From Clostridia bacterium (GTDB lineage: Bacteria; Bacillota; Clostridia; Christensenellales; Christensenellaceae): 33,698 nucleotides of DNA. Within the stretch, counting starts at the first letter, position 1; every line of letters starts with the position of its first letter. The translations under genes were made by a program, and so were the position numbers. Positions 16,115 to 25,086 of this stretch are shown here, in pieces. The notes beneath the pieces were generated by a model. The model was not told the origin of the DNA. It saw only the letters and a list, made by a program, of their open reading frames with translations, and ran no database searches. Location: positions 8,247 through 41,944 of the forward strand of contig JAAUYQ010000019.1 in assembly GCA_014805015.1 (NCBI GenBank), given 5' to 3'.

Positions 16115-16642
16115 TCGTGTCCTTTCCATGGAGTGCCGGTCCGCTCAGTGCAGATCCTGCTTCCTCATTATATAGACGGGAAGCAGGCGGCAATTGTTCG
16201 GCTCAGGCCGCGGGAAATGCGGAGTCGTGTCTCAGACTTTGCCCGGCAGTCCCCATTTACGCTGCGTTGGATCGATGCGTTGGACGGCCTTATCGCGCTG
16301 ATGCACGCGATAGGAGGTGCGTTGCGAAACCTAACGCGGATTCGCGTGGGTGCGACACCGGGCCTGCCCAAATAAAATACCAGTTCGGCGAAAAATTGTC
16401 CCGCACTCCCTGCGGCCTGAGCCGCGGAGTCGGAAGAAAGCACCCCAAAAAAACCAAAGGAAATGTATGAGACTCCCCGCGAAAAGCGGTACACTTATCT
16501 TTAAGGATTGTGCGGTAGTCTGCCGGCAGGCCGGGTGCGCCGCCTGACCGTCCCTGGGACGGGCACCGGAATGCTGCGGGATGCACGCTGCACAGTCTTT
16601 TACAGGAGGTTTTCAGGCGGGGAGAATCTAGGAGGAATATAT
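16115..16642. promoter_or_regulatory. Divergent control region between the regulator and the sugar importer
   Basis: A 528-base gene-free region. Near the regulator it holds a minus-strand promoter, listed separately. In the middle, 16291-16346 holds a cluster of short dyads: TATCGCG with CGCGATA (16291-16312), GCGTT with AACGC (16319-16337) and CGCG with CGCG (16335-16346). These are plausible operator sites for the AraC-type protein. Near the importer a second Shine-Dalgarno-like AGGAGG occurs at 16603-16608, but no open frame of note follows it. Confidence 0.55.
16167..16195 (-). promoter_or_regulatory. Candidate promoter of the AraC-type regulator
   Basis: On the minus strand a perfect TATAAT -10 box occupies 16167-16172. 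AATTGC lies 17 bases upstream as a weak -35 (TTGCCG at 15 bases is an alternative). The start codon is about 53 bases downstream. Confidence 0.5.
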
Positions 16643-17779
16643 ATGAAGAGATTCTTGGTGCTGATGCTCGCTGCATTCATGTGCTTCGCACTTGCAGCCT
16701 GCTCATCGGACAGTACGGAAAGCAGCGCCAGTGCGTCAGAGGAAGCTTCAGCAGAAGCCACGGAAGACGCAGCTGCTGAGGCCACAGAGGAAGCCAGCGC
16801 AGAGGCGACAACAGACGATGCTGCTGCCGAGGCAACCGAAGAAGCTTCTGCAGGCGAGAACGCGGACACAAACGCCGGTGTCAACACAACCGGTGAGACC
16901 ATCACGGTCGGCATCATCAACAACCCGCCGTCTGAGTCGGGCTACCGTGAAGCCAACGTGAAGGACTTCGAGGAAATGTTCTCGGCCGAAAACGGCTATG
17001 ACGCGAAGACTTTCTACAGTCTGAAGAACGACGAGCAGCTCAGCGCCGCCCAGCAGTTCATCACAGACGGTGTGGACTACCTGCTGATCTCTGCAGCAGA
17101 GACAACAGGCTGGGACAGCGTGCTTGAATCCGCGAAGGAGAACGGCATCGGCGTGTTCCTGTTCGACCGTATGATCGACACGGATGAAGACAACTACGAA
17201 GCGGCAGTCGTTTCCGACATGCCGGCTGAAGGCGATACCGCTGTCACATGGCTTCTTGAGCAGCCGCTCGATGAGTACAATGTCGTCCACATTCAGGGCG
17301 TCATGGGTTCTGACGCGCAGCTCGGCCGCACAGCAGCACTCGACAATGCTGCAGCAGAAGGCAAAGTAAACATTGTGGTGCAGCAGACAGCGTCCTGGGA
17401 CGAGGCAGAAGCAAAGAAGATCGTGGAAGCAGCCATCAACTCCGGCGACAGCTTCAACGTCATCTATGCTGAGAACGACGGTATGGCCAGAGGCGCTGTG
17501 GCCGCGCTCGATGAAGCTGGCATCACACACGGCACCAACGGTGACGTCATTATCATGGGCTTCGACACCAACAAGTGGGCTCTGCAGGAGCTGCTTAACG
17601 GTAACTGGAACTATGACGGTCAGTGCAGTCCTTTCCAGGCAGCTGCGATCGCAGAAATGATCATGGATCTGGAAAATGGCGGTACCATCGCGAGTAAGAA
17701 AGTCGTCTCGGAAGAGAAGGGCCTTGATGCGGCAACGATCACCGCAGAGGATGTAGACACCTACGGCATCGGCAGCTGA
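16643..17779 (+). CDS. ytfQ: Sugar ABC transporter substrate-binding lipoprotein (galactofuranose type)
   Basis: A 378-residue lipoprotein with signal peptide and lipobox LAAC near residue 20. A low-complexity linker of about 50 residues rich in Ala, Glu, Ser and Thr follows, then a periplasmic-binding-protein type 1 domain (TVGIINNPPSESGYREANV onward). The SESGYREAN segment and overall pattern are like YtfQ, the galactofuranose-binding protein. TAGGAGGAATATAT immediately precedes the ATG at 16643; the frame opens earlier but without a site. It captures sugar outside the cell and delivers it to the YtfT/YjfF permease pair. It is the first gene of the importer operon. The gene symbol reflects family and gene order; the real sugar may differ. 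Confidence 0.9.
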   Translation: MKRFLVLMLAAFMCFALAACSSDSTESSASASEEASAEATEDAAAEATEEASAEATTDDAAAEATEEASAGENADTNAGVNTTGETITVGIINNPPSESGYREANVKDFEEMFSAENGYDAKTFYSLKNDEQLSAAQQFITDGVDYLLISAAETTGWDSVLESAKENGIGVFLFDRMIDTDEDNYEAAVVSDMPAEGDTAVTWLLEQPLDEYNVVHIQGVMGSDAQLGRTAALDNAAAEGKVNIVVQQTASWDEAEAKKIVEAAINSGDSFNVIYAENDGMARGAVAALDEAGITHGTNGDVIIMGFDTNKWALQELLNGNWNYDGQCSPFQAAAIAEMIMDLENGGTIASKKVVSEEKGLDAATITAEDVDTYGIGS

Positions 17780-17888
17780 TAGACTGTCTGCGGCCAGATA
17801 AGGAAAAAGTCGCGCGGCGCGCAGACTGCAGGATTTTCTGCGGGAAGCGTGCCGCGTTTCTTTTCTAAAGACTGAAGGAGGTTGGAGT

Positions 17889-19391
17889 GTGGAACACGAT
17901 GTTGTCCTGTCTGCGCGGGACATCTGCATGACGTTTCCCGGGGTCCGGGCGCTGTGGAATGCGCAGTTCACGCTGCGGGAAGGGGAAATCCACGCGCTGA
18001 TGGGCGAGAACGGCGCCGGCAAGAGCACGCTGATCAAGGTGCTGACCGGTGTCTACCACAAGGATTCCGGCGTGATCCGGCTTTCCGGCAAGGAAGTCAA
18101 CATCAAGTCGCCGGAGGAAGCACAGAACCTGGGTATCAGCACGGTGTACCAGGAGATCACACTGTGCCCGAACCTGTCGGTGGCAGAGAATATGTACATC
18201 GGCCGCGGGGACTACAAATTCGTCAACTGGAAGGAAATCGAGTCGAAGGCAGACGCCATTCTTAAAAACCTGCATATCCCGGCCCGCGCCAGGCAGCAGC
18301 TCGGCAAGTGCTCGCTGGCTGTGCAGCAGATGGTTGCGATTGCCCGGGCTGTGGACATGGAATGTAAAGTCCTGATTCTCGACGAGCCCACCTCTTCGCT
18401 CGATGACCAGGAAGTGGAGCGCCTCTTTGGCCTTATGCGCGACCTCAAGGCCCGCGGTGTCGGTATCGTTTTCGTCACCCACTTCCTTGAGCAGGTGTAC
18501 GAGGTCTGTGACCGCATCACGGTGCTCCGGAACGGTGAGTTTGTCGGTGAGTACACAGTCGCCGAATGTCCGGAAGTTGAACTGGTCGCGAAGATGCTCG
18601 GCAAAGAACTCGACGACCTGTCGGAGATCAAGAAGGAGGAAGTGCACATCACAGCCGGCGAGACCCCGGTCTACGAGGCTGAGGATCTGTCAAGTGAGGC
18701 CGTGACGCACCCGTTCGACTATGAGATCTACAAGGGTGAGGTCAACGGTTTTGTGGGTCTGCTCGGCAGCGGCCGCAGCGAGATCATCCGTTCTATCTTC
18801 GGTGCGGACCGGGTGACCGGCGGCGACGTGAAAGTGGACGGCAGGAAGGCGAAGATTACGAAGCCGCTCGATGCGATGAAGCTCGGCATCGGTTATCTGC
18901 CGGAAGACCGCAAACGGGACGGCATCATCGGGGATCTTTCGGTGCGGGACAACATCATCCTGGCGCTGCAGGTAATCAAGGGCTTCTTCAAGCCGATCAC
19001 GCGCGCGCAGGCAGAGCAGTTTGCGGACGAATACGTAAAGCAGCTGCAGATCAAGACGGCCTCAACGGACACGCCCATTAAGTCCCTTTCGGGCGGCAAT
19101 CAGCAGAAAGTGATCCTTGGGCGCTGGCTTCTGACGCACCCGCAGTATCTGCTGCTTGATGAGTCCACGCGCGGCATCGATGTCGGCACCAAGGTCGAAA
19201 TCCAGAAACTTATCCTTAAGCTGGCAGAAGAGGGCGTCAGCGTCACCTTCATTTCATCTGAGATTGAGGAGATGCTGCGTACGTGCTCGCGGCTGATCGT
19301 TATGCGCGACGGCCGGATCGTCGGCGAGCTCAAGGGCAATGAAATGACGCAGAACAACGTCATGCGGACAATCGCAGGAGGAGACGCCTGA
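17889..19391 (+). CDS. ytfR: Sugar ABC transporter ATP-binding protein (YtfR/MglA type)
   Basis: A 500-residue protein with two tandem ABC domains. The first has a full Walker A (GENGAGKSTLIKVLTG, near residue 40), a variant signature (CSLAVQQMVAIARA) and Walker B (LILDEPTSSLD). The second has a degenerate Walker A (LLGSGRSEIIRSIFGA), a good signature (LSGGNQQKVILGRWL) and LLLDESTRGIDVG. This asymmetry is normal in the sugar-importing RbsA/MglA/YtfR group. The start is GTG with AAGGAGG eight bases upstream. It lies 109 bases after the binding-protein gene and overlaps the next gene by one base. It powers import from the cytoplasmic face of the membrane. Confidence 0.95.
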   Translation: MEHDVVLSARDICMTFPGVRALWNAQFTLREGEIHALMGENGAGKSTLIKVLTGVYHKDSGVIRLSGKEVNIKSPEEAQNLGISTVYQEITLCPNLSVAENMYIGRGDYKFVNWKEIESKADAILKNLHIPARARQQLGKCSLAVQQMVAIARAVDMECKVLILDEPTSSLDDQEVERLFGLMRDLKARGVGIVFVTHFLEQVYEVCDRITVLRNGEFVGEYTVAECPEVELVAKMLGKELDDLSEIKKEEVHITAGETPVYEAEDLSSEAVTHPFDYEIYKGEVNGFVGLLGSGRSEIIRSIFGADRVTGGDVKVDGRKAKITKPLDAMKLGIGYLPEDRKRDGIIGDLSVRDNIILALQVIKGFFKPITRAQAEQFADEYVKQLQIKTASTDTPIKSLSGGNQQKVILGRWLLTHPQYLLLDESTRGIDVGTKVEIQKLILKLAEEGVSVTFISSEIEEMLRTCSRLIVMRDGRIVGELKGNEMTQNNVMRTIAGGDA

Positions 19392-20461
19392 TGGCCAAGG
19401 AACTTGAGAAGCGCTCCCGGTCCGGGAGTCTGGGCCAGCTTCTGGTCCCGATTATTGCGCTGGCGCTCATTGCTGTGTTCAACCTGTTCCGCGATCCGAG
19501 TTTCTTCTCGGTGGGCATGACCAATGACAGCCAGGGGAACCCGGTTCTGACCGGCAATCTGATCAGTATTCTGAACGGCGCCTCGGAGCTGGCAATCATC
19601 TCCATGGGCATGACGCTCGTCACGGCTTCTTCAAAGGGGCAGGATATCAGCGTCGGCGCCATCGCGGCCATTGCCGGCAGCGTGTTCGTGAAATTTCTGA
19701 GCGGCGGCGACATCACGGGACTTTCGGTGACACTGGGCATCATTCTCTGCTGCCTGGTTGCCATGCTGTGCGGTGCCTTCAACGGTGCCCTGGTTGCGTA
19801 CTTCAATATCCAGCCGATGATCGCCACGCTCATTCTCTACACCACCGGCCGTTCGATTGCTTACTGGATCAACGGCGGCGCGACGCCCACTGTCTCGAGT
19901 CCGATCATTACGGCGATCGGCGGCTTCATTCCAGGCTGCCCGATTCCGACTCCAGTCTTTGTCGTCATCGTGTTCGGCGTTCTGTTCTGGCTGATCTTCC
20001 GCTTCACGAACCTGCGTCTTTACACCCAGGCAGTCGGCATCAACCAGGATGCGGCCCGCCTTAACGGTATCAATCCGCAGACGGTGAAGATGCTGACTTT
20101 CATCGTGCTCGGTCTGTGCTCGGCCGTGGCCGGCGTCATCGCCGTCTCGCGGCTCAGCCTGATCAACCATGAGACGATCCTGCTGGAGATTGAAATGGAC
20201 GCCATCCTGGCTGTCGCCATCGGCGGCAACAGCCTTGCGGGCGGTAAATTCACCGTCGTCGGCAGCGTCCTTGGTGCCTATGCCATCCAGGCTCTCACAA
20301 CGACGCTCTATGCGATGCGCGTGCCGTCCACGGCAGTCAAAGCCTACAAGGCCGTCGTCATCATCCTGATCGTCATCATCGGTTCACCGGTTGTCAAGGA
20401 TGCCGTGAACCGCATGATGGCCAAGCGGCGTCAGAAGACCGCGGCCGCGAAAGGAGAGTGA
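19391..20461 (+). CDS. ytfT: Sugar ABC transporter permease (YtfT type)
   Basis: A 356-residue membrane protein of the BPD_transp_2 (RbsC-like) family with about eight to ten hydrophobic segments. The family signatures ISMGMTLVTASSKGQDISVGAI and, near the C-terminus, LEIEMDAILAVAIGGNSLAGG are both present. Its ATG overlaps the ATPase stop (TGATG), with AGGAGG just before it, so translation is coupled. It pairs with the next permease to form the membrane channel of the galactofuranose-type importer; most RbsC-type systems use only one permease gene. A short charged N-terminus (KELEKRSRS) precedes the first helix. Confidence 0.93.
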   Translation: MAKELEKRSRSGSLGQLLVPIIALALIAVFNLFRDPSFFSVGMTNDSQGNPVLTGNLISILNGASELAIISMGMTLVTASSKGQDISVGAIAAIAGSVFVKFLSGGDITGLSVTLGIILCCLVAMLCGAFNGALVAYFNIQPMIATLILYTTGRSIAYWINGGATPTVSSPIITAIGGFIPGCPIPTPVFVVIVFGVLFWLIFRFTNLRLYTQAVGINQDAARLNGINPQTVKMLTFIVLGLCSAVAGVIAVSRLSLINHETILLEIEMDAILAVAIGGNSLAGGKFTVVGSVLGAYAIQALTTTLYAMRVPSTAVKAYKAVVIILIVIIGSPVVKDAVNRMMAKRRQKTAAAKGE

Positions 20462-20463
20462 CC

Positions 20464-21528
20464 ATGGAGAACAGATCGCGTGATCTCCGCCGGCGGGAGC
20501 CGCTGACGGATGCCCAGCTGCTGATGACAATTACCATCTGCATCTTCATCGGACTTTACATCCTGGCCATGGCAGTGTGGGGCGGCGGCTTTCTGCGGCC
20601 GCAGCAGCTGTTTGACCTCTTTAACAATAACGCCGCGCTGATCGTCATTGCCTGCGGTATGACAGTCGTCATGATCACCGGCGGTATCGACCTTTCCGTG
20701 GGCGCCGTCGTGAGCCTGGTCGTCATGGTCAGCGTCATCAACATCGAAGACCAGGGCGGCAATGCTTTTACCGCGTTTATGCTGGGCCTTGCCATTGGTG
20801 CCGCTTTCGGTATCGTCCAGGGTCTGCTGATTGCCAAGCTCGACATTCAGCCGTTCATCGTGACGCTGTCCGGTATGTTCTTTGCCCGCGGCGTCACGAC
20901 TATGGTCAGTCTTGAGCCGCGCTCGGTGCAGGACGAGGGCTTCTCAGCCATGCAGGATGCGCGTATTGAAATCGACTGGCTCGGTTACGAGACAAACAAG
21001 GGTGCCCATATCCCGGGCCGTATCGAGTGGGGCGTCATGATTGCAATTGCGGTCGTGATCGTTATCTTCGTGGTGCTGCGCTGGGCGCGCTTTGGCCGCG
21101 ATCTCTACGCGGTGGGCGGCAACGAACAGAGCGCGCTTATGCTCGGAATTAACGTTTCCAGCACGCGCTTCTGGGCCTACGTCCTGAGCGGCGTCCTTTC
21201 GGGCATCGGCGGTTTTGTCTTCCTGCTGCACACCGGAGCAGGGAACGCAACCAATGCGGCCGGCGCGGAAATGACCTGCATCGCAGCGGCCATCATGGGC
21301 GGCACGCTCCTGACGGGCGGCGTCGGCAACGTGATCGGCACGATGTTTGGGGTGCTCACGATTGTGCTGATCCGCGCTATCGTCGTGGCTTCCGGTCTGC
21401 GTGAGCCCTGGTGGCAGAGCATTACGACCGGCGCCATGCTCTGCTTCTTCATCATCCTGCAGAGTCTGGTGGTGCAGTACCGCGGCCGTCCGCATAAAGA
21501 CAAGGACGCGAAGAAAGCCAAAATCTGA
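20464..21528 (+). CDS. yjfF: Sugar ABC transporter permease (YjfF type)
   Basis: A 354-residue membrane protein, second permease of the importer. The signatures IVIACGMTVVMITGGIDLSVGAV, LDIQPFIVTLSGMFFARGVTTM and EMTCIAAAIMGGTLLTGGVGNV are typical of YjfF. The ATG at 20464 is preferred over a GTG at 20458 because AAAGGAG lies five bases upstream of it. It begins two bases after the YtfT stop. An intrinsic terminator follows, so the importer operon is four genes: binding protein, ATPase and two permeases, the same order as ytfQRT-yjfF in enterobacteria. The presence of this second permease is the main reason to call the system galactofuranose-like. Confidence 0.93.
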   Translation: MENRSRDLRRREPLTDAQLLMTITICIFIGLYILAMAVWGGGFLRPQQLFDLFNNNAALIVIACGMTVVMITGGIDLSVGAVVSLVVMVSVINIEDQGGNAFTAFMLGLAIGAAFGIVQGLLIAKLDIQPFIVTLSGMFFARGVTTMVSLEPRSVQDEGFSAMQDARIEIDWLGYETNKGAHIPGRIEWGVMIAIAVVIVIFVVLRWARFGRDLYAVGGNEQSALMLGINVSSTRFWAYVLSGVLSGIGGFVFLLHTGAGNATNAAGAEMTCIAAAIMGGTLLTGGVGNVIGTMFGVLTIVLIRAIVVASGLREPWWQSITTGAMLCFFIILQSLVVQYRGRPHKDKDAKKAKI

Positions 21529-21547
21529 GAAAAACGGAAATCACTGG

Positions 21548-21575
21548 CTGCCGCGCTGCGCGGCAGTCTTTTTTT
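21548..21575 (+). terminator. Intrinsic terminator of the sugar importer operon
   Basis: CTGCCGCG pairs with CGCGGCAG around a 3-base loop and is followed by TCTTTTTTT, 20 bases after the last permease stop. Confidence 0.9.
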
Positions 21576-21694
21576 GGCGCTTCCCGGCGGGACGAATGCG
21601 GCCCCTGACGCGTCATAATGAAGAGCTGTCCCGGTAAGTGCTTGACCTGCCTGCGGCAGGAACCCGGCAGCGAGATCAGACAGGAGGAAAGAAA

Positions 21695-23188
21695 TTGTTT
21701 CGCAGAATTATTGGACTCGTCATGCTTGTCGTTCTGGCCGTGTCCTGTGCTGCCTGCAGCACGTCCGCTCCTGCGGAAGAAAGCCCGCAGACGCCGTCTC
21801 CGGCCGACACGGCTGCAGTCTCGCCTGCGGCATCGGAGGAGACAGCCGCCTCTGAACCTTCAGCAGAAAGCACGGCCGGAACGGAAGGCAGTGTCTACTG
21901 GTTTCTGGAGGGCAGCCCGGACCGCCTGGAGAGCGCGCTGGAAGACGTTGCCAGCCTCTACACGCAGCAGACAGGCGTGCCCGTGGAAGTGCGGGTGGCC
22001 AGCCCGGATATTTACGATGAAGAGCTGACCAGTGAGATGAACCGGTCGGATCCTCCGACCATTTTCGACGTGAACTCCGGCTACCATGTGGATCGGTGGG
22101 GAATGCATGCCCTCGACCTCACAGACACGGAACTGGCCAAGGAAATCGATTCGACTTCCTACAATATGTATGATCCGGACCAGAAGCTGGTGGCGCTCGG
22201 CTATGCAATTGACTGCTTTGGCATCATGGTCAACCCGGAGCTGCTGACGCAGGCCGGACACTCGCTTGAAGAGATCGTGGATTTTCCGAGCCTGCAGGCG
22301 GCTGCAGAGGATATTCACGCCCGGAGCGCTGAGCTTGGTTTTGACGCTTTCACCACGATTGACCTCGTGACCGACGGCGATGTTTACACTGCACACCTTG
22401 CCAACATTGACTACTACTATGAGCAAGGGCTGGAGCGCTGGTTTGCGACGCCGCGCACAATCACAGGCGAGTACCTTGGAAACTACCGCAATCTGTACGA
22501 CCTGGCACGTCTGAATGGCCCGGCGGCAGACGGCACAGACCGGGAAGATCCCTGGGAGCAGTTTGAAGCCGGCACCTCTGTTTTCTGCTTCGGCGGTTCC
22601 TGGCTGTGGGACGCCATCAAAGATGCAGTTCCGGATGCCACCATGATTCCGTACTACTGCGGCGTGTCCGGGGATGAACTGGCCGGACTTAACGATGACG
22701 CCCAGAACCACTGGGCCGTCAACGCGGACGTGAGTGAGGCGGACCAGCAGGCTTCGCTGGATTTTATGCTGTGGTGTGTGACCGACCCAGCCGCGTCGCG
22801 GCTGCTTGTAGATGCTCTCGGCGCCATGCCATATGAGCACGCGCAGCGCTCAGACAACGCTTTTCTGGCTGCGGCGGATGACTACAGCAAATCCGGCTGC
22901 TACACGATGAACTGGGCGTTCCTGTGCCAGCCGAATCCATCCGTGTACCGGGCAGAGCTGCGCGCGGCACTGCAGAGCTACAATGAGAATCCAACGGATG
23001 AAACTTGGCAGGCCTTCTGCCAGGCCTTTGTGGACGACTGGGCCACAGAGTACTTGATTATGTACCCGAACGCGAACAAGACGGAAGATGCTGTGGCGGA
23101 AGTCACGGTGCCGCCGCGGGCGGAGGATGCCGCGGCAGAAGCAGATGCCGCAGCTACTGAAAATGCAGAGACTTCTGCGGCCGCCTGA
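21695..23188 (+). CDS. Family-1 extracellular solute-binding lipoprotein, orphan
   Basis: A 497-residue lipoprotein. The start is TTG at 21695, chosen because AGGAGGA lies six bases before it and the signal peptide then begins normally (LFRRIIGLVMLVVLAVSC). A cysteine of the following CAAC is the likely lipid site. A Ser/Pro/Ala/Glu linker of about 45 residues leads to a family-1 solute-binding domain (VYWFLEGSPDRLESALEDVA onward). The C-terminal 30 residues are again Ala/Glu-rich, which is unusual for this family. It should bind a sugar or oligosaccharide. It lies between two terminators with no permease or ATPase of its own. It may feed an importer elsewhere, or act as a sensor for the adjacent AraC-type regulator; both ideas are inference. 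Confidence 0.85.
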   Translation: MFRRIIGLVMLVVLAVSCAACSTSAPAEESPQTPSPADTAAVSPAASEETAASEPSAESTAGTEGSVYWFLEGSPDRLESALEDVASLYTQQTGVPVEVRVASPDIYDEELTSEMNRSDPPTIFDVNSGYHVDRWGMHALDLTDTELAKEIDSTSYNMYDPDQKLVALGYAIDCFGIMVNPELLTQAGHSLEEIVDFPSLQAAAEDIHARSAELGFDAFTTIDLVTDGDVYTAHLANIDYYYEQGLERWFATPRTITGEYLGNYRNLYDLARLNGPAADGTDREDPWEQFEAGTSVFCFGGSWLWDAIKDAVPDATMIPYYCGVSGDELAGLNDDAQNHWAVNADVSEADQQASLDFMLWCVTDPAASRLLVDALGAMPYEHAQRSDNAFLAAADDYSKSGCYTMNWAFLCQPNPSVYRAELRAALQSYNENPTDETWQAFCQAFVDDWATEYLIMYPNANKTEDAVAEVTVPPRAEDAAAEADAAATENAETSAAA

Positions 23189-23240
23189 AGCAAGGATGAA
23201 AGCAGCGCACTTTGGCAGCTGAACTGAAGAGCATAATGCG

Positions 23241-23267
23241 GACCCCGCTTGCTGCGGGGTCTTTTTT
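23241..23267 (+). terminator. Intrinsic terminator after the orphan binding protein
   Basis: GACCCCGC pairs with GCGGGGTC around a 5-base loop and is followed by six T, about 52 bases after the stop codon. Confidence 0.9.
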
Positions 23268-23399
23268 CCTGGAAGCGAGGCCGGTTCGGACGTGAGCGTC
23301 GCGCGGCTGCAGGACTGCAGCGTGCAGCGCCCGAATAGGCGCATGACTGACTGCAAAATGCACACAGAATAATCCGTTTGAGAGGAGCAAACGATAACC

Positions 23400-24262
23400 A
23401 TGATTCCAGCTGACACCAGTATTCTGCAGCCTATAGACGAGTACATTCTCAAGAAGATGATGGCAGTGCCCGGTCTGAAGAGCAATGGGGAGCCTTATAT
23501 CAGCGCTGCTCGACAGGCCGGTTTCCGAGGTTGCCGTTGTCCGGCACGACCTGGAGCTGCTTCAGCTGAATGGGGATGAGATTGCGCAGGATATTACTGC
23601 GCTGACAGACGGCGGCGTCCGGAACAGCCTGGAGATGCAGGGAAGACAGCTGCCGGAGATTCCTGACACGGAAACCAGGACTTTTTTCGTCGGAGTATGT
23701 ACTGGCTGTCTTTGACCCGTATGCCTGGCAGCCGACGAACGTGGGTCCAAAGGAAGCCTGCCTGCTGATCTTCAGCAGACGCTCCGTGCTGCAAGAGAAC
23801 GAGGGTGACCGCATCCAATATGTGACAGCAGCCGAATATGAGGACGGGAGACGCGAGGACAGCAGCACCATGCGGCTGATCGTCCTTGAGCTCCCCAAAG
23901 CGAAGCATCTCTTGAAAAAGCCGGTGGCGCAGATGTCTCTGCTCGATAAGTGGATTGTGGTTCTGCGCTATGCGGCTGGAAGAAAATACAGAGAAATCGT
24001 GAACGAAGTGATCAGATCGGAGGAGGCACTGTCTATGGCTGCAGACAAGCTGCTGAAGATAAGTCAGGACGATATCGAAAGGGCGCTGTTCCGGAGCCGG
24101 CGGAAGTACGAGGCAGACAGGCGGTCAGACGTCGATGTTGCGGAATCCATTGGCAGGGCCAAAGGGATTGAGATTGGCTATGAGCGGAGCAGGGACGAAC
24201 AGGGAATCGAGACTGTCCGCGCCATGCTCCAAGACGGTGAACCCGCAGAGAAGATCATTTAG
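23400..24262 (+). pseudogene. Rpn/PD-(D/E)XK family transposase-nuclease gene, frameshifted
   Basis: Three consecutive frames join into one protein. Frame A starts at the ATG at 23400 (GAGGAG upstream) with TSILQPIDEYILKKMMAVPG. Around 23495 it shifts to a second frame giving ALLDRPVSEVAVVRHDLELL and IAQDITALTDGG...LEMQ, the Rpn-type nuclease core. At the run of six T (23682-23687) it shifts again to EYVLAVFDPYAWQP and onward to the stop at 24262. The tail IGRAKGIEIGYERSRDEQGIETVRAMLQDG matches the repetitive C-terminus of this family. The part between LEMQ and FDPY is shorter than usual, suggesting an internal deletion as well. Intact members are about 290-330 residues and promote RecA-independent recombination. 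With two shifts the gene is not functional. Confidence 0.78.
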
Positions 24263-24397
24263 TGCAGAGGCCTGACCGCTTCGGACACAGAGGATCTCAG
24301 CGTAAACAGAGCCTGACGCACGGCGGCTCGGGTACCGTCCTTCTGCCTCCTCGCGGCTGCATGGAACAGCGCAGCGCAGTGCCGGTTCTAAGCGCAT

Positions 24398-24427
24398 AAA
24401 AAGCTCCGGGCCGGAGACCCGGAGCTT
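24398..24427 (-). terminator. Intrinsic terminator of the small dockerin-like gene
   Basis: A 10-bp perfect stem (AAGCTCCGGG with CCCGGAGCTT) and a 7-base loop; on the minus strand it is followed by TTTTT. It lies 28 bases after the stop codon at 24455. Confidence 0.9.
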
Positions 24428-24454
24428 TCATGACGCTGCTTGCTTGCTGCCTGC

Positions 24455-24988
24455 TTACCAAAGCAGCTGCGCTTCTGCGGTGAGATCCGCAATATCAATG
24501 TAGCCATTGCCGTTCAGATCGCCGGCGAGCAGATAGGCGCCGAACAGAGGCGCGGAACCGTTCAAGGCCTGCGCCAGCCTGACCAGCTGAGCCACACTCA
24601 GAATGCCAGTTCCGAGCACGTCTCCTTTTACGACCATCTCTGTGGTTCGGATGTTGTTCATCGCGTCCTTCCAGACAATGGTGTCCCCGGTCGCGATCGG
24701 AGCATCATAGGGAAGCTCACGGCCGTCCTTGCCCTGCACATGCAGGACGCCGTTCGGGGCATACAGTCCCGCAGTCAGCGCTCCAGCGCTCATCGGTCCG
24801 CCATAGTACCAGGGGCTGCTCAGCCAGGCCGGATCTCCGCCGTACCAGGGCTGCCCGTTAATGTTCACATTGACATTGTTGATATTGATGACTGTGCGGC
24901 CGTCCGGTTCCGACTCTGCCAGAGCCGTGACTGTCAGACACAGGATGAGTGCGGCTGCAAGTGCCGCAGCTGCTATCTTACGTACCAT
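24455..24988 (-). CDS. Small secreted protein ending in a dockerin-like module
   Basis: A 177-residue protein with a signal peptide (MVRKIAAAALAAALILC...ALA, cleavage near residue 24) and no lipobox. A short Asn-rich stretch follows (VININNVNVNINGQP), then a Trp/Tyr/Gly-rich segment. The last 100 residues form a module that also ends the large divergent protein. They comprise a beta-rich part (VLHVQGKDGRELPY...WKDAMNN) and a dockerin-like pair of loop-helix units, GDVLGTGILSVAQLVRLAQ and GDLNGNGYIDIADLTAEAQ. The second loop keeps the calcium ligands D-N-N-D-D; the first does not. The start at 24988 has AGGAGGA upstream; the frame is open further but without a site. Its role is unknown; cell-surface assembly or partner binding is the best guess. 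Confidence 0.8.
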   Translation of the reverse strand: MVRKIAAAALAAALILCLTVTALAESEPDGRTVININNVNVNINGQPWYGGDPAWLSSPWYYGGPMSAGALTAGLYAPNGVLHVQGKDGRELPYDAPIATGDTIVWKDAMNNIRTTEMVVKGDVLGTGILSVAQLVRLAQALNGSAPLFGAYLLAGDLNGNGYIDIADLTAEAQLLW

Positions 24989-25086
24989 AATAGTGTTTCC
25001 TCCTCGCACTGGAAAGTCCATGCATATATGATCAAGTTTACACTCGCAGGGTCGGAGCCGCAACACGGGCGCAGGAGACAGCAGCG

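Noticed and set aside
16748..18037. Minus-strand frame of 429 codons opposite the YtfQ gene.
   Set aside because: It is antisense to a complete lipoprotein gene and the start of the ATPase gene, with no ribosome binding site or known domain.
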